The notes below the pieces were generated by a model. That model was not told the origin of the DNA. It worked only from the letters and a program-made list of their open reading frames with translations, and searched no databases. This document shows, one piece after another, positions 7,337-17,256 of a stretch of 44,143 nt of DNA; the first letter of the stretch is position 1, and each line of letters opens with the position of its first letter. A program made the position numbers and the translations under genes. This DNA is from CAYJAZ01 sp964369165 (GTDB lineage Bacteria; Desulfobacterota; Desulfovibrionia; Desulfovibrionales; Desulfovibrionaceae): assembly GCA_964369165.1 (NCBI GenBank), contig CAYJFE010000010.1, positions 1 through 44,143 on the forward strand, read 5' to 3'.

Positions 7337-9176
7337 TCAAGAAGATAAAAAGCCTTTCCATGAAGATTTGACGGATAATCTTATTGTTCAACTAAGCACT
7401 AATTTTGCTCCTTTTCAAAAGGCTTCAAGTAATGCAACTACTCCCTTTAATCCTTCAACTGGCAAGGCTTATAAAGGAGTCAATCGCCTCAATCTTGCTA
7501 TGTCTGAATTTAGTGATCCACGTTGGTTCACTTTCAAGCAAGCCAAAGAAGAGGGTTATAAAATCAATAAAGGCGCAAAAGCTCAAACTGTTATCTATTA
7601 TCAATTTTCAAAAGATAATGAGCCTTTAGAACGTCCTATTATGCGTTTTGCCAAGGTTTTTAATGCTGAACAACTTTCAAATGTTCCTGAACTGGAAAAT
7701 CCTCTTGAAAAGACACAAAAGCAAGTGCAAAGCCCTAAGAAAGTTATTGAAGAATATCTCAATAAAGACGGTAAAAGAGCTATCAGCAATGAAGACCATG
7801 CAAGAAAAAATCTTCGTACTGAACTTGCTTTGTGGATGCTCGAAAATGAAAGCGGCATAGCGAATAATTTGCCAAAAAACACACAACACATTGCCACTTG
7901 GATAAATATACTCAAAAAAGACCCAAATGAAATTATGCGTGCTTGTAGAGACGCAGAAAAAGCAAAGGATTTTGCTATGGAACATAGGCAAGAACAAATG
8001 GTTGAAAAGCCACAAGAACAGCAACAAGCAGAAAGTTCAAAAGAAAGCAAAAGAGCGAAAGAAAAAACCTTTCTTTCCGTGCCTTTTGAAGAAAAAGACA
8101 ATGCCAAAGCACAAGGTGCGAAATGGGATTGGCAAAGCAAAGCTTGGTTTATTCCTGCAGGTGAAGATTTATCTAAAGTTGAGCATTGGTTGCCTCAAAA
8201 CCAAGAAAAGACAATCAAGAAAGAACATCTTTCACCTGAAGAAGAGATTGCTATCCAACTTAAAGAGCTTGGCCTTGATATTGAAGGCTTACCAATTTTA
8301 GACGGAAGTATACAAAGAGTTCCGCTTATAGGCCGAGATTCAAAAGGCTTAGACGGTGCGTATTGTGGATATTCTGACGGTGTGCCTGCTGCTTGGGCAC
8401 AAAACTTTGTGACTGGCGAAAAAGTGAATATCAAAGCAACTGGCCACGTTCTTTCAGACGAAGAAAAAGCCTTGCAGAGAGCGGAAAATGCTCAAAAGCA
8501 ACAAAAAAGAGAAGCTGAAAGAAAAGAAATGCAAGACCGTGTTGCCATTCAATGTACGGAAAAGTGGGATAAAAGTCATTATGCTTTGAGTGAACACCCT
8601 TATTTAATTCGTAAAAATGTATCTGCAATCAATATAAAAGAAGATAGTCTAGGAAAGACTTTGCTTTTGCCATTAGTCAACACTTCAGGTGAAATTCGCG
8701 GACTTCAAGAAATTGATGAAGAAGGCAACAAAAGATTCACTAAGGGTATGGAAAAGAAAGGAAATTTCTGTCCTCTTGGTTTCAAAATGGCGGATAGCCC
8801 TAAACAAATACTTCTTTGTGAGGGATACGCAACAGGAGCAAGCTTACATAAAGCGACTGAACTTCCCATTGCTGTAGCCTTTGATTCAGGAAATCTCGAA
8901 GAAGTGGCCATTAATTTGCGTAAAAAATTCCCAAAAGCAGAACTTGTTATATGCGCTGACAATGACATCAAAAATGAAAAAAATGTAGGTGTTGAAAAGG
9001 CGAAAGCGGCTGCTGAAAAAGTAGATGCTAAAGTGAAAATTCCTAAGTTTTCAAAAGAAGAACAGGCAAAAGGCTGTAATGATTTCAATGATATGCATAC
9101 AGCAAAAGGCATTAAAGAAGTACAAAAACAAATAGGGCTTTCCAAAGAAAAAAGCCAAGAAGGAATAACAAGATGA
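7329..9176 (+). CDS. ArdC-like / DUF5710 / Toprim primase-like protein (TraC type)
   Basis: This 615-residue protein has three visible parts. Residues about 10-95 resemble the ArdC N-terminal ssDNA-binding domain (NPSTGKAYKGVNRLNLA, FSDPRWFTFKQA, INKGAKAQTVIYY). Residues about 245-290 match the DUF5710 pattern (LSVPFEEKDNAKAQGAKWDW). The C-terminus (about 430-600) is a TOPRIM primase-like region with 'LLCEGYATGASLHKA', 'AVAFDSGNL' and 'VICADND', supplying the acidic metal-binding residues. Such proteins are transferred or expressed early to prime the incoming strand and possibly blunt restriction. GAGG precedes ATG 7329. The end overlaps the topoisomerase start (ATGA). Confidence 0.82.
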   Translation: MNSQEDKKPFHEDLTDNLIVQLSTNFAPFQKASSNATTPFNPSTGKAYKGVNRLNLAMSEFSDPRWFTFKQAKEEGYKINKGAKAQTVIYYQFSKDNEPLERPIMRFAKVFNAEQLSNVPELENPLEKTQKQVQSPKKVIEEYLNKDGKRAISNEDHARKNLRTELALWMLENESGIANNLPKNTQHIATWINILKKDPNEIMRACRDAEKAKDFAMEHRQEQMVEKPQEQQQAESSKESKRAKEKTFLSVPFEEKDNAKAQGAKWDWQSKAWFIPAGEDLSKVEHWLPQNQEKTIKKEHLSPEEEIAIQLKELGLDIEGLPILDGSIQRVPLIGRDSKGLDGAYCGYSDGVPAAWAQNFVTGEKVNIKATGHVLSDEEKALQRAENAQKQQKREAERKEMQDRVAIQCTEKWDKSHYALSEHPYLIRKNVSAINIKEDSLGKTLLLPLVNTSGEIRGLQEIDEEGNKRFTKGMEKKGNFCPLGFKMADSPKQILLCEGYATGASLHKATELPIAVAFDSGNLEEVAINLRKKFPKAELVICADNDIKNEKNVGVEKAKAAAEKVDAKVKIPKFSKEEQAKGCNDFNDMHTAKGIKEVQKQIGLSKEKSQEGITR

Positions 9177-11320
9177 AATTACTTATCGTAGAATCCCCAG
9201 GCAAGATTAAAAAATTGCAAGCTATTCTTGGCTCTCAATGGCTTGTTGCCGCAAGTTTTGGGCATATCAGAGATTTGCCTGTAAAAACAATAGGTGTAGA
9301 AGCTCCAAGCTTTGTTCCTCAATATCAGCCGACAGACAAAGGCAAAGACGTTATTAAAAGGCTTCAAGAGCTTGTAAAGAAAGTCGACGAAGTCTACCTT
9401 GCAACTGACCCTGACCGTGAGGGAGAGGCTATTGCATGGCATTTAGAAGATGCTCTAAACCTCAAAAATCCTAAGCGTGTAAGCTATACTTCAATTACTG
9501 AAAAAGAAGTGCTTGAAAGCATAAATAATGCTCGTAGCATTGATATGAACTTAGTCAAGGCACAGGAGGCAAGAAGAGTATTAGACAGGCTTTGCGGTTA
9601 TATGGTAAGCCCTATTATTTCAAATGCTTTTGCTGAGAAATTAAGTGCAGGACGTGTTCAAAGCCCTGCTGTAAGCATTATCTCAGCAAGAGAAAAGGCT
9701 ATACGCTCCTTTGTTTCTACTACGCACTATGGAGTTGAAGCGATTTTTGAAGCTGTTGAAAACATTCAAGACGGTTGGAAAGCTATTTGGAAAACTGAGA
9801 ACTTCCTTGAAGAAAATCAAGAATATATTCTTGATAAAAAATTGGCTGAAAACATTGCAAAGCTCAAAACTTTTAGCATTACTGATTTTAGTGAAACAGA
9901 AGCAAAGCAAGCTCCTCCTGCACCCTTTACGACTTCGTCTTTGCAACAAGCTTCAAGTAATGCTTTAAAGTTTTCGCCAAAGAAAACTATGGAAGTGGCT
10001 CAAAAACTCTATGAAGCTGGGCATATCACCTATATGCGTACGGATAGTCCTAATCTTTCTGATGAGGCTATTCAAGAAATTAGAGCTTATTGTACACAAA
10101 ATGCGCTTGATTTTGTCGAAAGTCCAAGAACTTGGAAGACAAAAGGCAATGCACAAGAAGCGCATGAGGCTATACGTCCTACGCATATTGAAGCAGAAGA
10201 AATTGAAGGATCTGCCGATGAAAAGGTTTTGTATGAATTAATCCGTCTGCGTGTGCTTGCTTGTCAGCTAAAAGAAGCTGTGTTCAGCGTTAGAAAAATG
10301 ACTTTAGAAGCAGACTTTGAAGGCAAGAAAGCTATTTTTGAAGCTCAAGGCAGAACACTTATTGAAAAAGGGTGGAAAAATCTATTTGAAAATGACTCCG
10401 CTCTTGCTGATGAAGAAGAAGACAGTCAAGAAATGAATAATCCTATTCCGCAATTAAAGGCTGATAATCTGCTCTCTTCAGTTTCAAGCGAAGTGAAAAC
10501 CAAGAAAACCAAACCGCCTACACGCTATACTCAAGCTTCACTTGTGCGTGAACTTGAAAAGCAAGGTATTGGCCGTCCTGCTACTTATGCAAGCATTTTG
10601 GATAATATTTTGCAACGTGGCTATATCACAGAAGAAAAACGTAAACTTCACGCTACGGCTTTAGGCGAAAAGCTTATTGACGGCATGACAGGCAATTTTT
10701 CTTTTCTTGATTTGAAGTTTACAAAGAATATGGAAGATGGGCTTGACGATATAGGCGAAGGAAAAATGCAATATATTGATATTATAAAAGAAAATCATAG
10801 CAAACTCCAAGAAGAAGTTGAAGTATTCCAAAAAGCAAACGCTATTCCTTGCCCTTCATGCAATAGCTACAATTTCAAGCACTTGAAAGGCAAAAGCAAG
10901 GAAGGCAAAGCCTATGATTTCTTCAAATGCGAAGCTTGCGAAGAAGTTTTCAGCAATGAAGGCGGAATGCCTGTAAAAAAAGAGAAAAAGGAAATTCCAC
11001 TTACGGATTTCGACTGTGAAAAATGTGGTCACAAATTGAAGCATATTCAAGGCTCTAAGAATGGTAATTCTTATGACTTTTTCTCTTGCTCCAATGCTAA
11101 ATGCAACACGAATTACGATAATGTCGACGGCACACCCACAAAGCAAGCAGCAAAAGAAAATACAGGCAATAAAACGAAGTTCAAGTGCAAGAAATGCAAG
11201 AAAGCTTTACTTGAAAAGCCCACGAAAAATGGCGGAATTTGGTTTGCCTGCTCAGGCTATCCTGATTGCAAAGAAAGATATTGGGCAAATGAAGATAATA
11301 CTCCTAAATTTGAGGCATAA
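9173..11320 (+). CDS. topA: Type IA DNA topoisomerase (TopA-like)
   Basis: This 715-residue enzyme begins with the TOPRIM motif 'LLIVESPGKIKKLQAIL', has the acidic 'DPDREGEAIAWHL' box, and carries the catalytic 'YMRTDS' with Tyr287. 'RLCGYMVSP' and 'AGRVQSPA' are further conserved segments. Three C-terminal four-cysteine zinc motifs follow (CPSC/CEAC, CEKC/CSNAKC, CKKC/CSGYPDC). It relaxes negatively supercoiled DNA through a transient 5'-phosphotyrosyl bond. Conjugative elements often carry their own type IA enzyme, as RP4 does with traE. It is translationally coupled to the primase-like gene. It is shorter than chromosomal TopA (about 865 residues in E. coli), as expected for an element-borne copy. 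Confidence 0.93.
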   Translation: MKLLIVESPGKIKKLQAILGSQWLVAASFGHIRDLPVKTIGVEAPSFVPQYQPTDKGKDVIKRLQELVKKVDEVYLATDPDREGEAIAWHLEDALNLKNPKRVSYTSITEKEVLESINNARSIDMNLVKAQEARRVLDRLCGYMVSPIISNAFAEKLSAGRVQSPAVSIISAREKAIRSFVSTTHYGVEAIFEAVENIQDGWKAIWKTENFLEENQEYILDKKLAENIAKLKTFSITDFSETEAKQAPPAPFTTSSLQQASSNALKFSPKKTMEVAQKLYEAGHITYMRTDSPNLSDEAIQEIRAYCTQNALDFVESPRTWKTKGNAQEAHEAIRPTHIEAEEIEGSADEKVLYELIRLRVLACQLKEAVFSVRKMTLEADFEGKKAIFEAQGRTLIEKGWKNLFENDSALADEEEDSQEMNNPIPQLKADNLLSSVSSEVKTKKTKPPTRYTQASLVRELEKQGIGRPATYASILDNILQRGYITEEKRKLHATALGEKLIDGMTGNFSFLDLKFTKNMEDGLDDIGEGKMQYIDIIKENHSKLQEEVEVFQKANAIPCPSCNSYNFKHLKGKSKEGKAYDFFKCEACEEVFSNEGGMPVKKEKKEIPLTDFDCEKCGHKLKHIQGSKNGNSYDFFSCSNAKCNTNYDNVDGTPTKQAAKENTGNKTKFKCKKCKKALLEKPTKNGGIWFACSGYPDCKERYWANEDNTPKFEA

Positions 11321-11322
11321 TT

Positions 11323-12186
11323 ATGAAATTTTTACTTACTCTACTGAGCATATTCTGCTTTTGTCTTCCAGCTCATGCTCAAAGCACTTTTGACACAATA
11401 TCAAAGAAATTTCCAGAAGATGCAAAGTATTTTGCAGAAGATATTCTTTTTGATATCACAAATATTTATCCTACAACAACTGTTTTCAATTTTGAAGAAA
11501 ATAAGAAATTTCCCTTCAATCAGGAATTAACAAAGCTACTCACAGAAAAAGGCTATACCTTTAGCGAATACGGAATAAAAATCGACTATCTTTTTGATTT
11601 TATTGACGAACAAAGAGCATATCTAAGACTTTTGTTTGCCGATGGCAAGAAGCTTGGTGTCGTGCGAGTTTTAGGCGACAAAAGAAATGCTCTTGCACCT
11701 CTTCAAACATATAATCCTATGAATATGGCTTATAGCTATCAAGGACAAAATAAAGACTTTGCTCCGCCTGCTTCACCCTCAAGCTCTTCAACTACTGCGA
11801 CAGAACAAGCTCTCAACGAATTTGCTTCAAATCAAAGTTTAGAACAAACACAAGACACAGCTATAAATACAGCTCCCATAGAGTCTACACCTTTATATCC
11901 TTCTTATAAGCCTGCAAATACTCAAGGAATTGCAACAATTCCATTAAAAACTTGGAAGCTTGAAAAAGGATCACTTATGCACCAACTTGATGAATTATGC
12001 CAAAGCGAAAGATGGAAGCTTGTTTGGAATGCTGACTATGATTTAGATATGCACGCTTCAGCAAGTTTTTCAGGCTCATTTGTCGGTTTTATAGAAGAGT
12101 TTTTCACAACTTTGCAAGATACGCAGTCAAGACTGAGAGTGAGCGTATACAAATCCAATAAAGTTATTGAAGTTTCAGGAGAATAA
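11323..12186 (+). CDS. pilL: PilL-like thin-pilus protein with TcpQ C-terminal domain
   Basis: This 287-residue exported protein has a signal peptide (MKFLLTLLSIF... ending PAHAQ), a low-complexity Ser/Thr/Gln linker (about 145-195), and a C-terminal domain (about 205-287) resembling TcpQ/PilL ('LEKGSLMHQLDELCQSERWK', 'FFTTLQDTQSRLRVSVY'). TcpQ-type proteins assist assembly of the outer-membrane secretin in type IVb pili. It is the first gene of the pilus block and directly precedes pilN, as in R64. It is shorter than R64 PilL and its N-terminal half is not recognised. Confidence 0.75.
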   Translation: MKFLLTLLSIFCFCLPAHAQSTFDTISKKFPEDAKYFAEDILFDITNIYPTTTVFNFEENKKFPFNQELTKLLTEKGYTFSEYGIKIDYLFDFIDEQRAYLRLLFADGKKLGVVRVLGDKRNALAPLQTYNPMNMAYSYQGQNKDFAPPASPSSSSTTATEQALNEFASNQSLEQTQDTAINTAPIESTPLYPSYKPANTQGIATIPLKTWKLEKGSLMHQLDELCQSERWKLVWNADYDLDMHASASFSGSFVGFIEEFFTTLQDTQSRLRVSVYKSNKVIEVSGE

Positions 12187-12187
12187 A

Positions 12188-13621
12188 ATGAAAAAACTAC
12201 TTATTATATTGCTCTTGCTTATTACAAGTTCTATTTTTGCAGGTTGTGCAAGTCATAATTCATTGAGAAGTTCGATAGAGCAAACAGCCGAGCAAAACAC
12301 ACTTGGTGAAGCAAAAAATGTGCAGATTTTTGATAAGCCTTATCTTGGTTCTACCGTGCGTGAATTAGACACAAGAAGTGCTGAATTTGATAAAAAAGCA
12401 ACGCTTTCGCAACGTGGCACTATTTCAGAAATTGCAAAGGTTTTAGAGTCAATGTTTGACTTGAGCTTTCAAGTGCAAGATGCCGACAACAAATCTCATC
12501 GTGTCTACTATGAAGGCACTTTAAAAGGCTTACTTGACTCTATCACCTCTTCTACTGGCTATGGTTGGCAATACCATAATAAAACAATTACTTTTGCAAA
12601 ATCAATGTCAAAAACTTACACGATTTATGCTATGCCTGGAACTAATTCTTATGAGAACAATATCACCAACAAAAGTAAGGATTCAAGCACTACTTCAAGT
12701 GGTATAGGCACAACAGTTCAAAGCGCAAACACATCTGCAGATACAGCGCAGACAACTCAAACAGAATTTGAAGTCAATGCCTTTGAAGAAGTAGTGGAAA
12801 ATGTTAAAGCTTTACTTTCAACAACGGGTACAGCTTCCGCTAACCAACAGTCAGGCACAATTACCGTTTTTGACCAAGCAAAACATATACGCTTAGTTGA
12901 TGAATACATTGATGAAGTCAACGAAAAAATGGCACGTCAAGTGGCCATAAACGTGCAAGTGTGGTCTTTGGAAATAACGGACGACACCGACATAGGCTTT
13001 AATCTTCAAGTGCTTTTTGAAGGATCAAATCTTTCCGTTCTTGCTGGTGGTGCGACTGCTTTAGCAACAAACTCTATAACAGCTAGTATTGTTTCAGGAA
13101 GTTTGAAAAATTCGCAAGCCACGCTTAATGCACTCAAAGAATGGGGAAATGCTTCAATAGTGACATCAGGAAGCGGCATTGTTATGAGCAATCAACCTTT
13201 GCCTGTGCTTGCTGTTTCTAAAAACGGCTATTTAGCAAGCATGACATCAGAAATTACGGACTATGGCAAGTCTACTGAAATAACTCCAGGGGAAATCACA
13301 ACAGGCTTTGCTATGACGGTTATTCCTCATATTTTAGAAAGACGTGAACTCATTTTGCAATACAACATAAACCTTAGCAATCTTGATGAGATGAAAGTCT
13401 TTAATACAAGTGATGTATCCATTGAACTTCCGCAAACGTCAAACCGTTCTTTTGCTCAAACCATGCGTATGAAAATGGGTCAAACACTTGTACTTGCTGG
13501 CTATCAGCAAGATATTCAAAAAGACTCCAATGCTCTAGGCTTCTTGATGGGAGGAAAGAATAAAAGCAATTCAAAAAGTCTTCTTATCATTACCATTCAA
13601 GTTGAAAACGCAGATATATAG
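12188..13621 (+). CDS. pilN: PilN lipoprotein secretin of the thin pilus
   Basis: This 477-residue outer-membrane secretin begins with a lipobox (FAGC, Cys20). An N-terminal secretin/TonB-like domain ('GLLDSITSSTGYGWQYHNKTI') is followed by a Ser/Thr-rich linker, an N1-type domain and the C-terminal secretin domain with 'QVAINVQVWSLEITDDTDIGF' and 'MRMKMGQTLVLAGYQQD'. PilN multimers form the channel through which the pilus leaves. ATG 12188 has GGAG at 12178-12181. An upstream in-frame start at 12167 would push the lipobox inward and is unlikely. Confidence 0.92.
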   Translation: MKKLLIILLLLITSSIFAGCASHNSLRSSIEQTAEQNTLGEAKNVQIFDKPYLGSTVRELDTRSAEFDKKATLSQRGTISEIAKVLESMFDLSFQVQDADNKSHRVYYEGTLKGLLDSITSSTGYGWQYHNKTITFAKSMSKTYTIYAMPGTNSYENNITNKSKDSSTTSSGIGTTVQSANTSADTAQTTQTEFEVNAFEEVVENVKALLSTTGTASANQQSGTITVFDQAKHIRLVDEYIDEVNEKMARQVAINVQVWSLEITDDTDIGFNLQVLFEGSNLSVLAGGATALATNSITASIVSGSLKNSQATLNALKEWGNASIVTSGSGIVMSNQPLPVLAVSKNGYLASMTSEITDYGKSTEITPGEITTGFAMTVIPHILERRELILQYNINLSNLDEMKVFNTSDVSIELPQTSNRSFAQTMRMKMGQTLVLAGYQQDIQKDSNALGFLMGGKNKSNSKSLLIITIQVENADI

Positions 13622-13630
13622 GTTTTTATT

Positions 13631-14890
13631 ATGAAACTTATTGAAATAAACAAAATAACTTATGCTTTAGGCATAGAATGGCGGCTTAGATACAACCAAA
13701 AAGCAAAGGATATTGTCAAATCTGCGCCTAGTGATTTTGATTGCTATGTACTCAGCGAAAAGCAAGTGGGCTATTTGGTAACAAATAAAAATCCACGCTA
13801 TCTCAAAAGCCTTAGCTTGGTTGCTTCCTTAAAAATTCCTGAAAAATCCTTTCTTGGTATCTTTATGCTTAAAGATATTCACGGAGAAATCTTCTATAGT
13901 CTTATTTGTTTTCATAATGGCTATGTTGTAGGTCTTGGCGATTCCATTTTTGCCACAAAAGAAGAAGCTGAAAGTAAGATACCAAGTATTCAAGATTTAT
14001 TGAATTCTAAAATAGAAAATATAGTCAAATTTGATACCTTGCATGACAGTTTATTCTTTTTGCAAGACCGCTTGCCAAAGAAAACCTTGTTTCCTAAACA
14101 TCAAATAAAGGCACTTTACAAAAGCAAGTCAAGCAATATCAAACTTGGTGTATTGGCTGTCAGTATTGTGGCCATACCTATGACTTATTTTGCTGTCACA
14201 AACTTTTTAGAGTATCGAACACAGCAAAATATTATCAAGGAACGAGCTTTATTCTTGCAGAGCAAGGAAGAAAAGAAATTAGAACTGCAGAACAATGCTG
14301 AAAATATATTTCCACAATCTTGGAAAAATCAATATCAGCCTGTGGATAGCTTTAGAATATGCCAAAATGCCATGTTTGAATTGCCAATAGTTGAAAACAA
14401 CTGGCTTATTCATCAAGTCGTTTGTAATGGCAAAGCAGTTAACACAACTTGGGCATGGCAAAACCAGGCAGATTATATAAATCTTCCTTTTGACGGCAAT
14501 TTGAAAGGCACAAAGGAAGTCACTTCAAAGCACGTTCTGAATAAAATTGACATTGATAAAGCGCAGAAAATTGAAAGTTCACATTCTGAATTTCTTACAA
14601 AAAACGACATCACAAAGCTTCTTTATCAGCTCACACAAGACATGGGCACAAGTCTCAAACTCAAATTTGATGATGTTTCAACAAGATATTACGAAGATTT
14701 AGAATTGACGATTTCAGCTCCTTGGCGAAGAGGAAAATTCACTCTTGAGCCTGTTCCTGCAAGTTTGCTCTTAAATGACAGTTTGTTCAAACATCTTCAA
14801 AGCTTACCAAGTTTATATATCACAGAAATAAAATACGATCACGCTTTACTGGCATGGTCTATTCAAGGAGAATTTTATGTACAACCTTAA
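13631..14890 (+). CDS. pilO: PilO thin-pilus accessory protein
   Basis: This 419-residue protein has a cytoplasmic N-terminal half, one central membrane span (about 173-195, 'LGVLAVSIVAIPMTYFAV'), and a periplasmic C-terminal half. That is the R64 PilO topology, and both its length and its place between pilN and pilP fit the family. PilO is thought to link the inner-membrane platform to the PilN secretin. Its end overlaps pilP by 14 bases, and a ribosome site for pilP (AAGGAG) lies within its last codons. Confidence 0.85.
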   Translation: MKLIEINKITYALGIEWRLRYNQKAKDIVKSAPSDFDCYVLSEKQVGYLVTNKNPRYLKSLSLVASLKIPEKSFLGIFMLKDIHGEIFYSLICFHNGYVVGLGDSIFATKEEAESKIPSIQDLLNSKIENIVKFDTLHDSLFFLQDRLPKKTLFPKHQIKALYKSKSSNIKLGVLAVSIVAIPMTYFAVTNFLEYRTQQNIIKERALFLQSKEEKKLELQNNAENIFPQSWKNQYQPVDSFRICQNAMFELPIVENNWLIHQVVCNGKAVNTTWAWQNQADYINLPFDGNLKGTKEVTSKHVLNKIDIDKAQKIESSHSEFLTKNDITKLLYQLTQDMGTSLKLKFDDVSTRYYEDLELTISAPWRRGKFTLEPVPASLLLNDSLFKHLQSLPSLYITEIKYDHALLAWSIQGEFYVQP

Positions 14891-15371
14891 ACATTTCTTG
14901 CTCTGTTTGCTCTGCATATTTTTCACAGCTTCTCTTGCTTTTGCTGAAGCTGAAAAGAAAGATACTGCTCCAAGCAAAACAACACCAACATTACAATTAA
15001 TTACTGAACAACGTGCTTATATGGAAAGTTTGAAGCTTGAAGTGGGTATTATCGAACAGCAAGTAAAAATTCAAGAGCTTACAGATCCAAAACCAGTTCT
15101 TATGCCTAATCAGTCGCTTATTGATTCACTTTCTGTCACAACTGAAGGTAATTCCGCAGCTTCAACAAACTCTTCTACTTCACCTGCAGGAAATGCAGGA
15201 GGCACACGTCTTCTTGCCATACATGGTGTGGACGGAAACGCTTTGTCAGCTACTTTAAGCTTTAATGGAAAAACAGTCAGCCTAAAACAAGGGCAAAATT
15301 ATCAAGGCAATAGAGTAAATATCAGCCGTGACAAAGTAACTCTTGGCTCTAAAACCTTTACTCTTGAGTAG
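14877..15371 (+). CDS. pilP: PilP thin-pilus periplasmic protein
   Basis: This 164-residue exported protein has a signal peptide ending about LAFAEA. A predicted helical segment with 'LEVGIIEQQVKIQEL' follows, and then a small beta domain ('LAIHGVDGNALSATLSFNG', 'KQGQNYQG'). It matches the PilP family of type IVb pili in size and layout, and in its place between pilO and pilQ. It probably connects the inner-membrane platform to the secretin. Confidence 0.83.
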   Translation: MYNLKHFLLCLLCIFFTASLAFAEAEKKDTAPSKTTPTLQLITEQRAYMESLKLEVGIIEQQVKIQELTDPKPVLMPNQSLIDSLSVTTEGNSAASTNSSTSPAGNAGGTRLLAIHGVDGNALSATLSFNGKTVSLKQGQNYQGNRVNISRDKVTLGSKTFTLE

Positions 15372-15378
15372 GTGGAAT

Positions 15379-17256
15379 ATGTTTTTTACAAAACTTTTTC
15401 AAAAAAATACTGCTCCTGTAGTCAAAAATAAAGAATACGGAAACCTGAGTAGACTTCCTGAGTCTATCAGCTCTCGTATGGCTTTAGTTGATGGTGTTTT
15501 GCATATTTCAGAAGAATTGAAAAGTAATATGCATATGATGGACTTTGTTACCGAACAAAAACGACGTGGCAACACGCAAGTGAGATTCTATAGCGCTTTA
15601 GAATTTACTGAAAAATTTCAACATGACACGGTTGCTACTGTAAATGTGAAAGACGAAAACGAATTAAAGACGTTTGCTAAATCAATCTTCCAAAAAGCCT
15701 ATGAACAAAAAGCAAGTGATATACACATCAAAGATCTAGGCACACACAGTCTTATACGTTTTCGTATTATAGGTATGGTGGTGGATTATAATATCTACCA
15801 AGTGGAAAAAGGCAGAGCCTTATTGCAAGGTATTTATAATACCATGTGTCAGCGCTCTGAAACCATGTACAACAATAAAGAAAGGCAAGATGCTCGCATT
15901 GTTGAAAGAACAAATCTTCCTCGTGAAGTTCACTCTATTCGCGTTCACTCAGAATCTACTGACCGTCCTGATGCACCTGAAGGCATTGCTTCTTGTATGT
16001 ATTTACGCTTACTTTATGATGCTATTAAAGCAACAGGCACATTAGAACAGCGACTTGATACTCTAGGATTTTTACCTGAACAAATAGAAATATTTAAATA
16101 TCTTATGAGAAGAACAGGTCTTGTTATTGTATCGGGACCGACTGGACACGGTAAATCAACAGTTCTTAAACATTGTATGGAATCAATGGTAGAGCAAAGT
16201 CCACAAAAAAACTATATAGCATTTGAAGACCCGTCAGAATATGTGATTGAGGGTGTTGACCAAATCTCTATTTCAACAAAGGATAATAATAGGGGAAGAG
16301 CCTATACTGAAGCTATTGCAGGCGGAATGCGTTCAGATCCTGACACTATTCTTATCGGTGAAATGCGTTATGCTGAAGCTATTATAGCAGGCATGAATGT
16401 TGCAACTTCAGGCCATGCTGTATGGGCATCATTTCATGCAAGTGGAGCATTCAATATTATTTCACGCATGGTGACTTTGCTAACTGACAATGGAACTAAT
16501 AATGCTCTTGATCAACTTTGTGAGCCTAATGTTTTAGCAGGTTTAGAATATCAAAGGTTAATTCCTATTTTATGTCCACATTGTAGCAAAAAATTTCTTG
16601 ATGTCAAAGATAGCTACGATACTGGAATGGCAGAACAGCTTTACAAAATCATGAATGTAGACAATGTACGAGTTACAGGTGAAGGTTGTCATAAATGCAA
16701 TAATTTAGGAAGAATAGGACAGCTTGTTGTTGCTGAAGTTATTGCGACAGACACGAAAATGCTTCAGCTTATCAAGCAAAAAGATTTTGAAGCGGCTAAA
16801 GAATATTTTGTAAAATCAAAAAAAGGCATTACTCACGTACAACACGCTCTATGGCTTATTGAACAGGGAATGGCTGACCCAATTATGGCAGAAGAACGAA
16901 TTGGGCTTCCTTTAGATTTAGATGGAGCATTGGAAGTTTTAAGACATCACAGAATTATTCCTGTTCTATGTCCTAGTTGCAGTAAAAGCCTGCTTGAAAA
17001 CATAGATAACTTCGATACTACAATGCTTGAAAAACTTAAAGGACTAATGAATATTGATAAAGTTCGAATAGAAGGTGATGGCTGTGAGGAATGTCGAAAT
17101 TTAGGAACTATTGGCCATAAAATCATTGGTGAACTCAACGGCAAAACAAATCTCCAACACGCTCTTATGCTTATAAAACAAGGCATGGCAGACCCATTTA
17201 TTACTGAAGATAGATTAGGGCTTCCTCTTGATATAGAAGGAGGCTTGGACAAATGA
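15379..17256 (+). CDS. pilQ: PilQ assembly ATPase with a duplicated C-terminal zinc module
   Basis: This 625-residue GspE/PilB-family hexameric ATPase powers pilus extension. The Walker A reads GPTGHGKST with Lys259, followed by an Asp box ('FEDPSEY'), Walker B ('ILIGEMRYAEA') and a His box ('SFHASGAF'). A four-cysteine module (CPHC at 399-402, then CHKC) is followed 132 residues later by a second copy (CPSC at 531-534, then CEEC). Both end in 'IxQGMADP...ERIGLPLD'-like sequence. R64 PilQ is roughly 100 residues shorter, so the tandem repeat is unusual. ATG 15379 has a GGTGGA site; an earlier TTG lies within pilP. The stop overlaps pilR (ATGA). Confidence 0.93.
   Translation: MFFTKLFQKNTAPVVKNKEYGNLSRLPESISSRMALVDGVLHISEELKSNMHMMDFVTEQKRRGNTQVRFYSALEFTEKFQHDTVATVNVKDENELKTFAKSIFQKAYEQKASDIHIKDLGTHSLIRFRIIGMVVDYNIYQVEKGRALLQGIYNTMCQRSETMYNNKERQDARIVERTNLPREVHSIRVHSESTDRPDAPEGIASCMYLRLLYDAIKATGTLEQRLDTLGFLPEQIEIFKYLMRRTGLVIVSGPTGHGKSTVLKHCMESMVEQSPQKNYIAFEDPSEYVIEGVDQISISTKDNNRGRAYTEAIAGGMRSDPDTILIGEMRYAEAIIAGMNVATSGHAVWASFHASGAFNIISRMVTLLTDNGTNNALDQLCEPNVLAGLEYQRLIPILCPHCSKKFLDVKDSYDTGMAEQLYKIMNVDNVRVTGEGCHKCNNLGRIGQLVVAEVIATDTKMLQLIKQKDFEAAKEYFVKSKKGITHVQHALWLIEQGMADPIMAEERIGLPLDLDGALEVLRHHRIIPVLCPSCSKSLLENIDNFDTTMLEKLKGLMNIDKVRIEGDGCEECRNLGTIGHKIIGELNGKTNLQHALMLIKQGMADPFITEDRLGLPLDIEGGLDK

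Noticed and set aside
7601..8140. A long minus-strand frame (179 residues) opposite the primase-like gene
   Set aside because: It is Cys/Ser/Phe-rich shadow sequence of a Lys/Glu-rich gene, with no ribosome site or recognisable domain.
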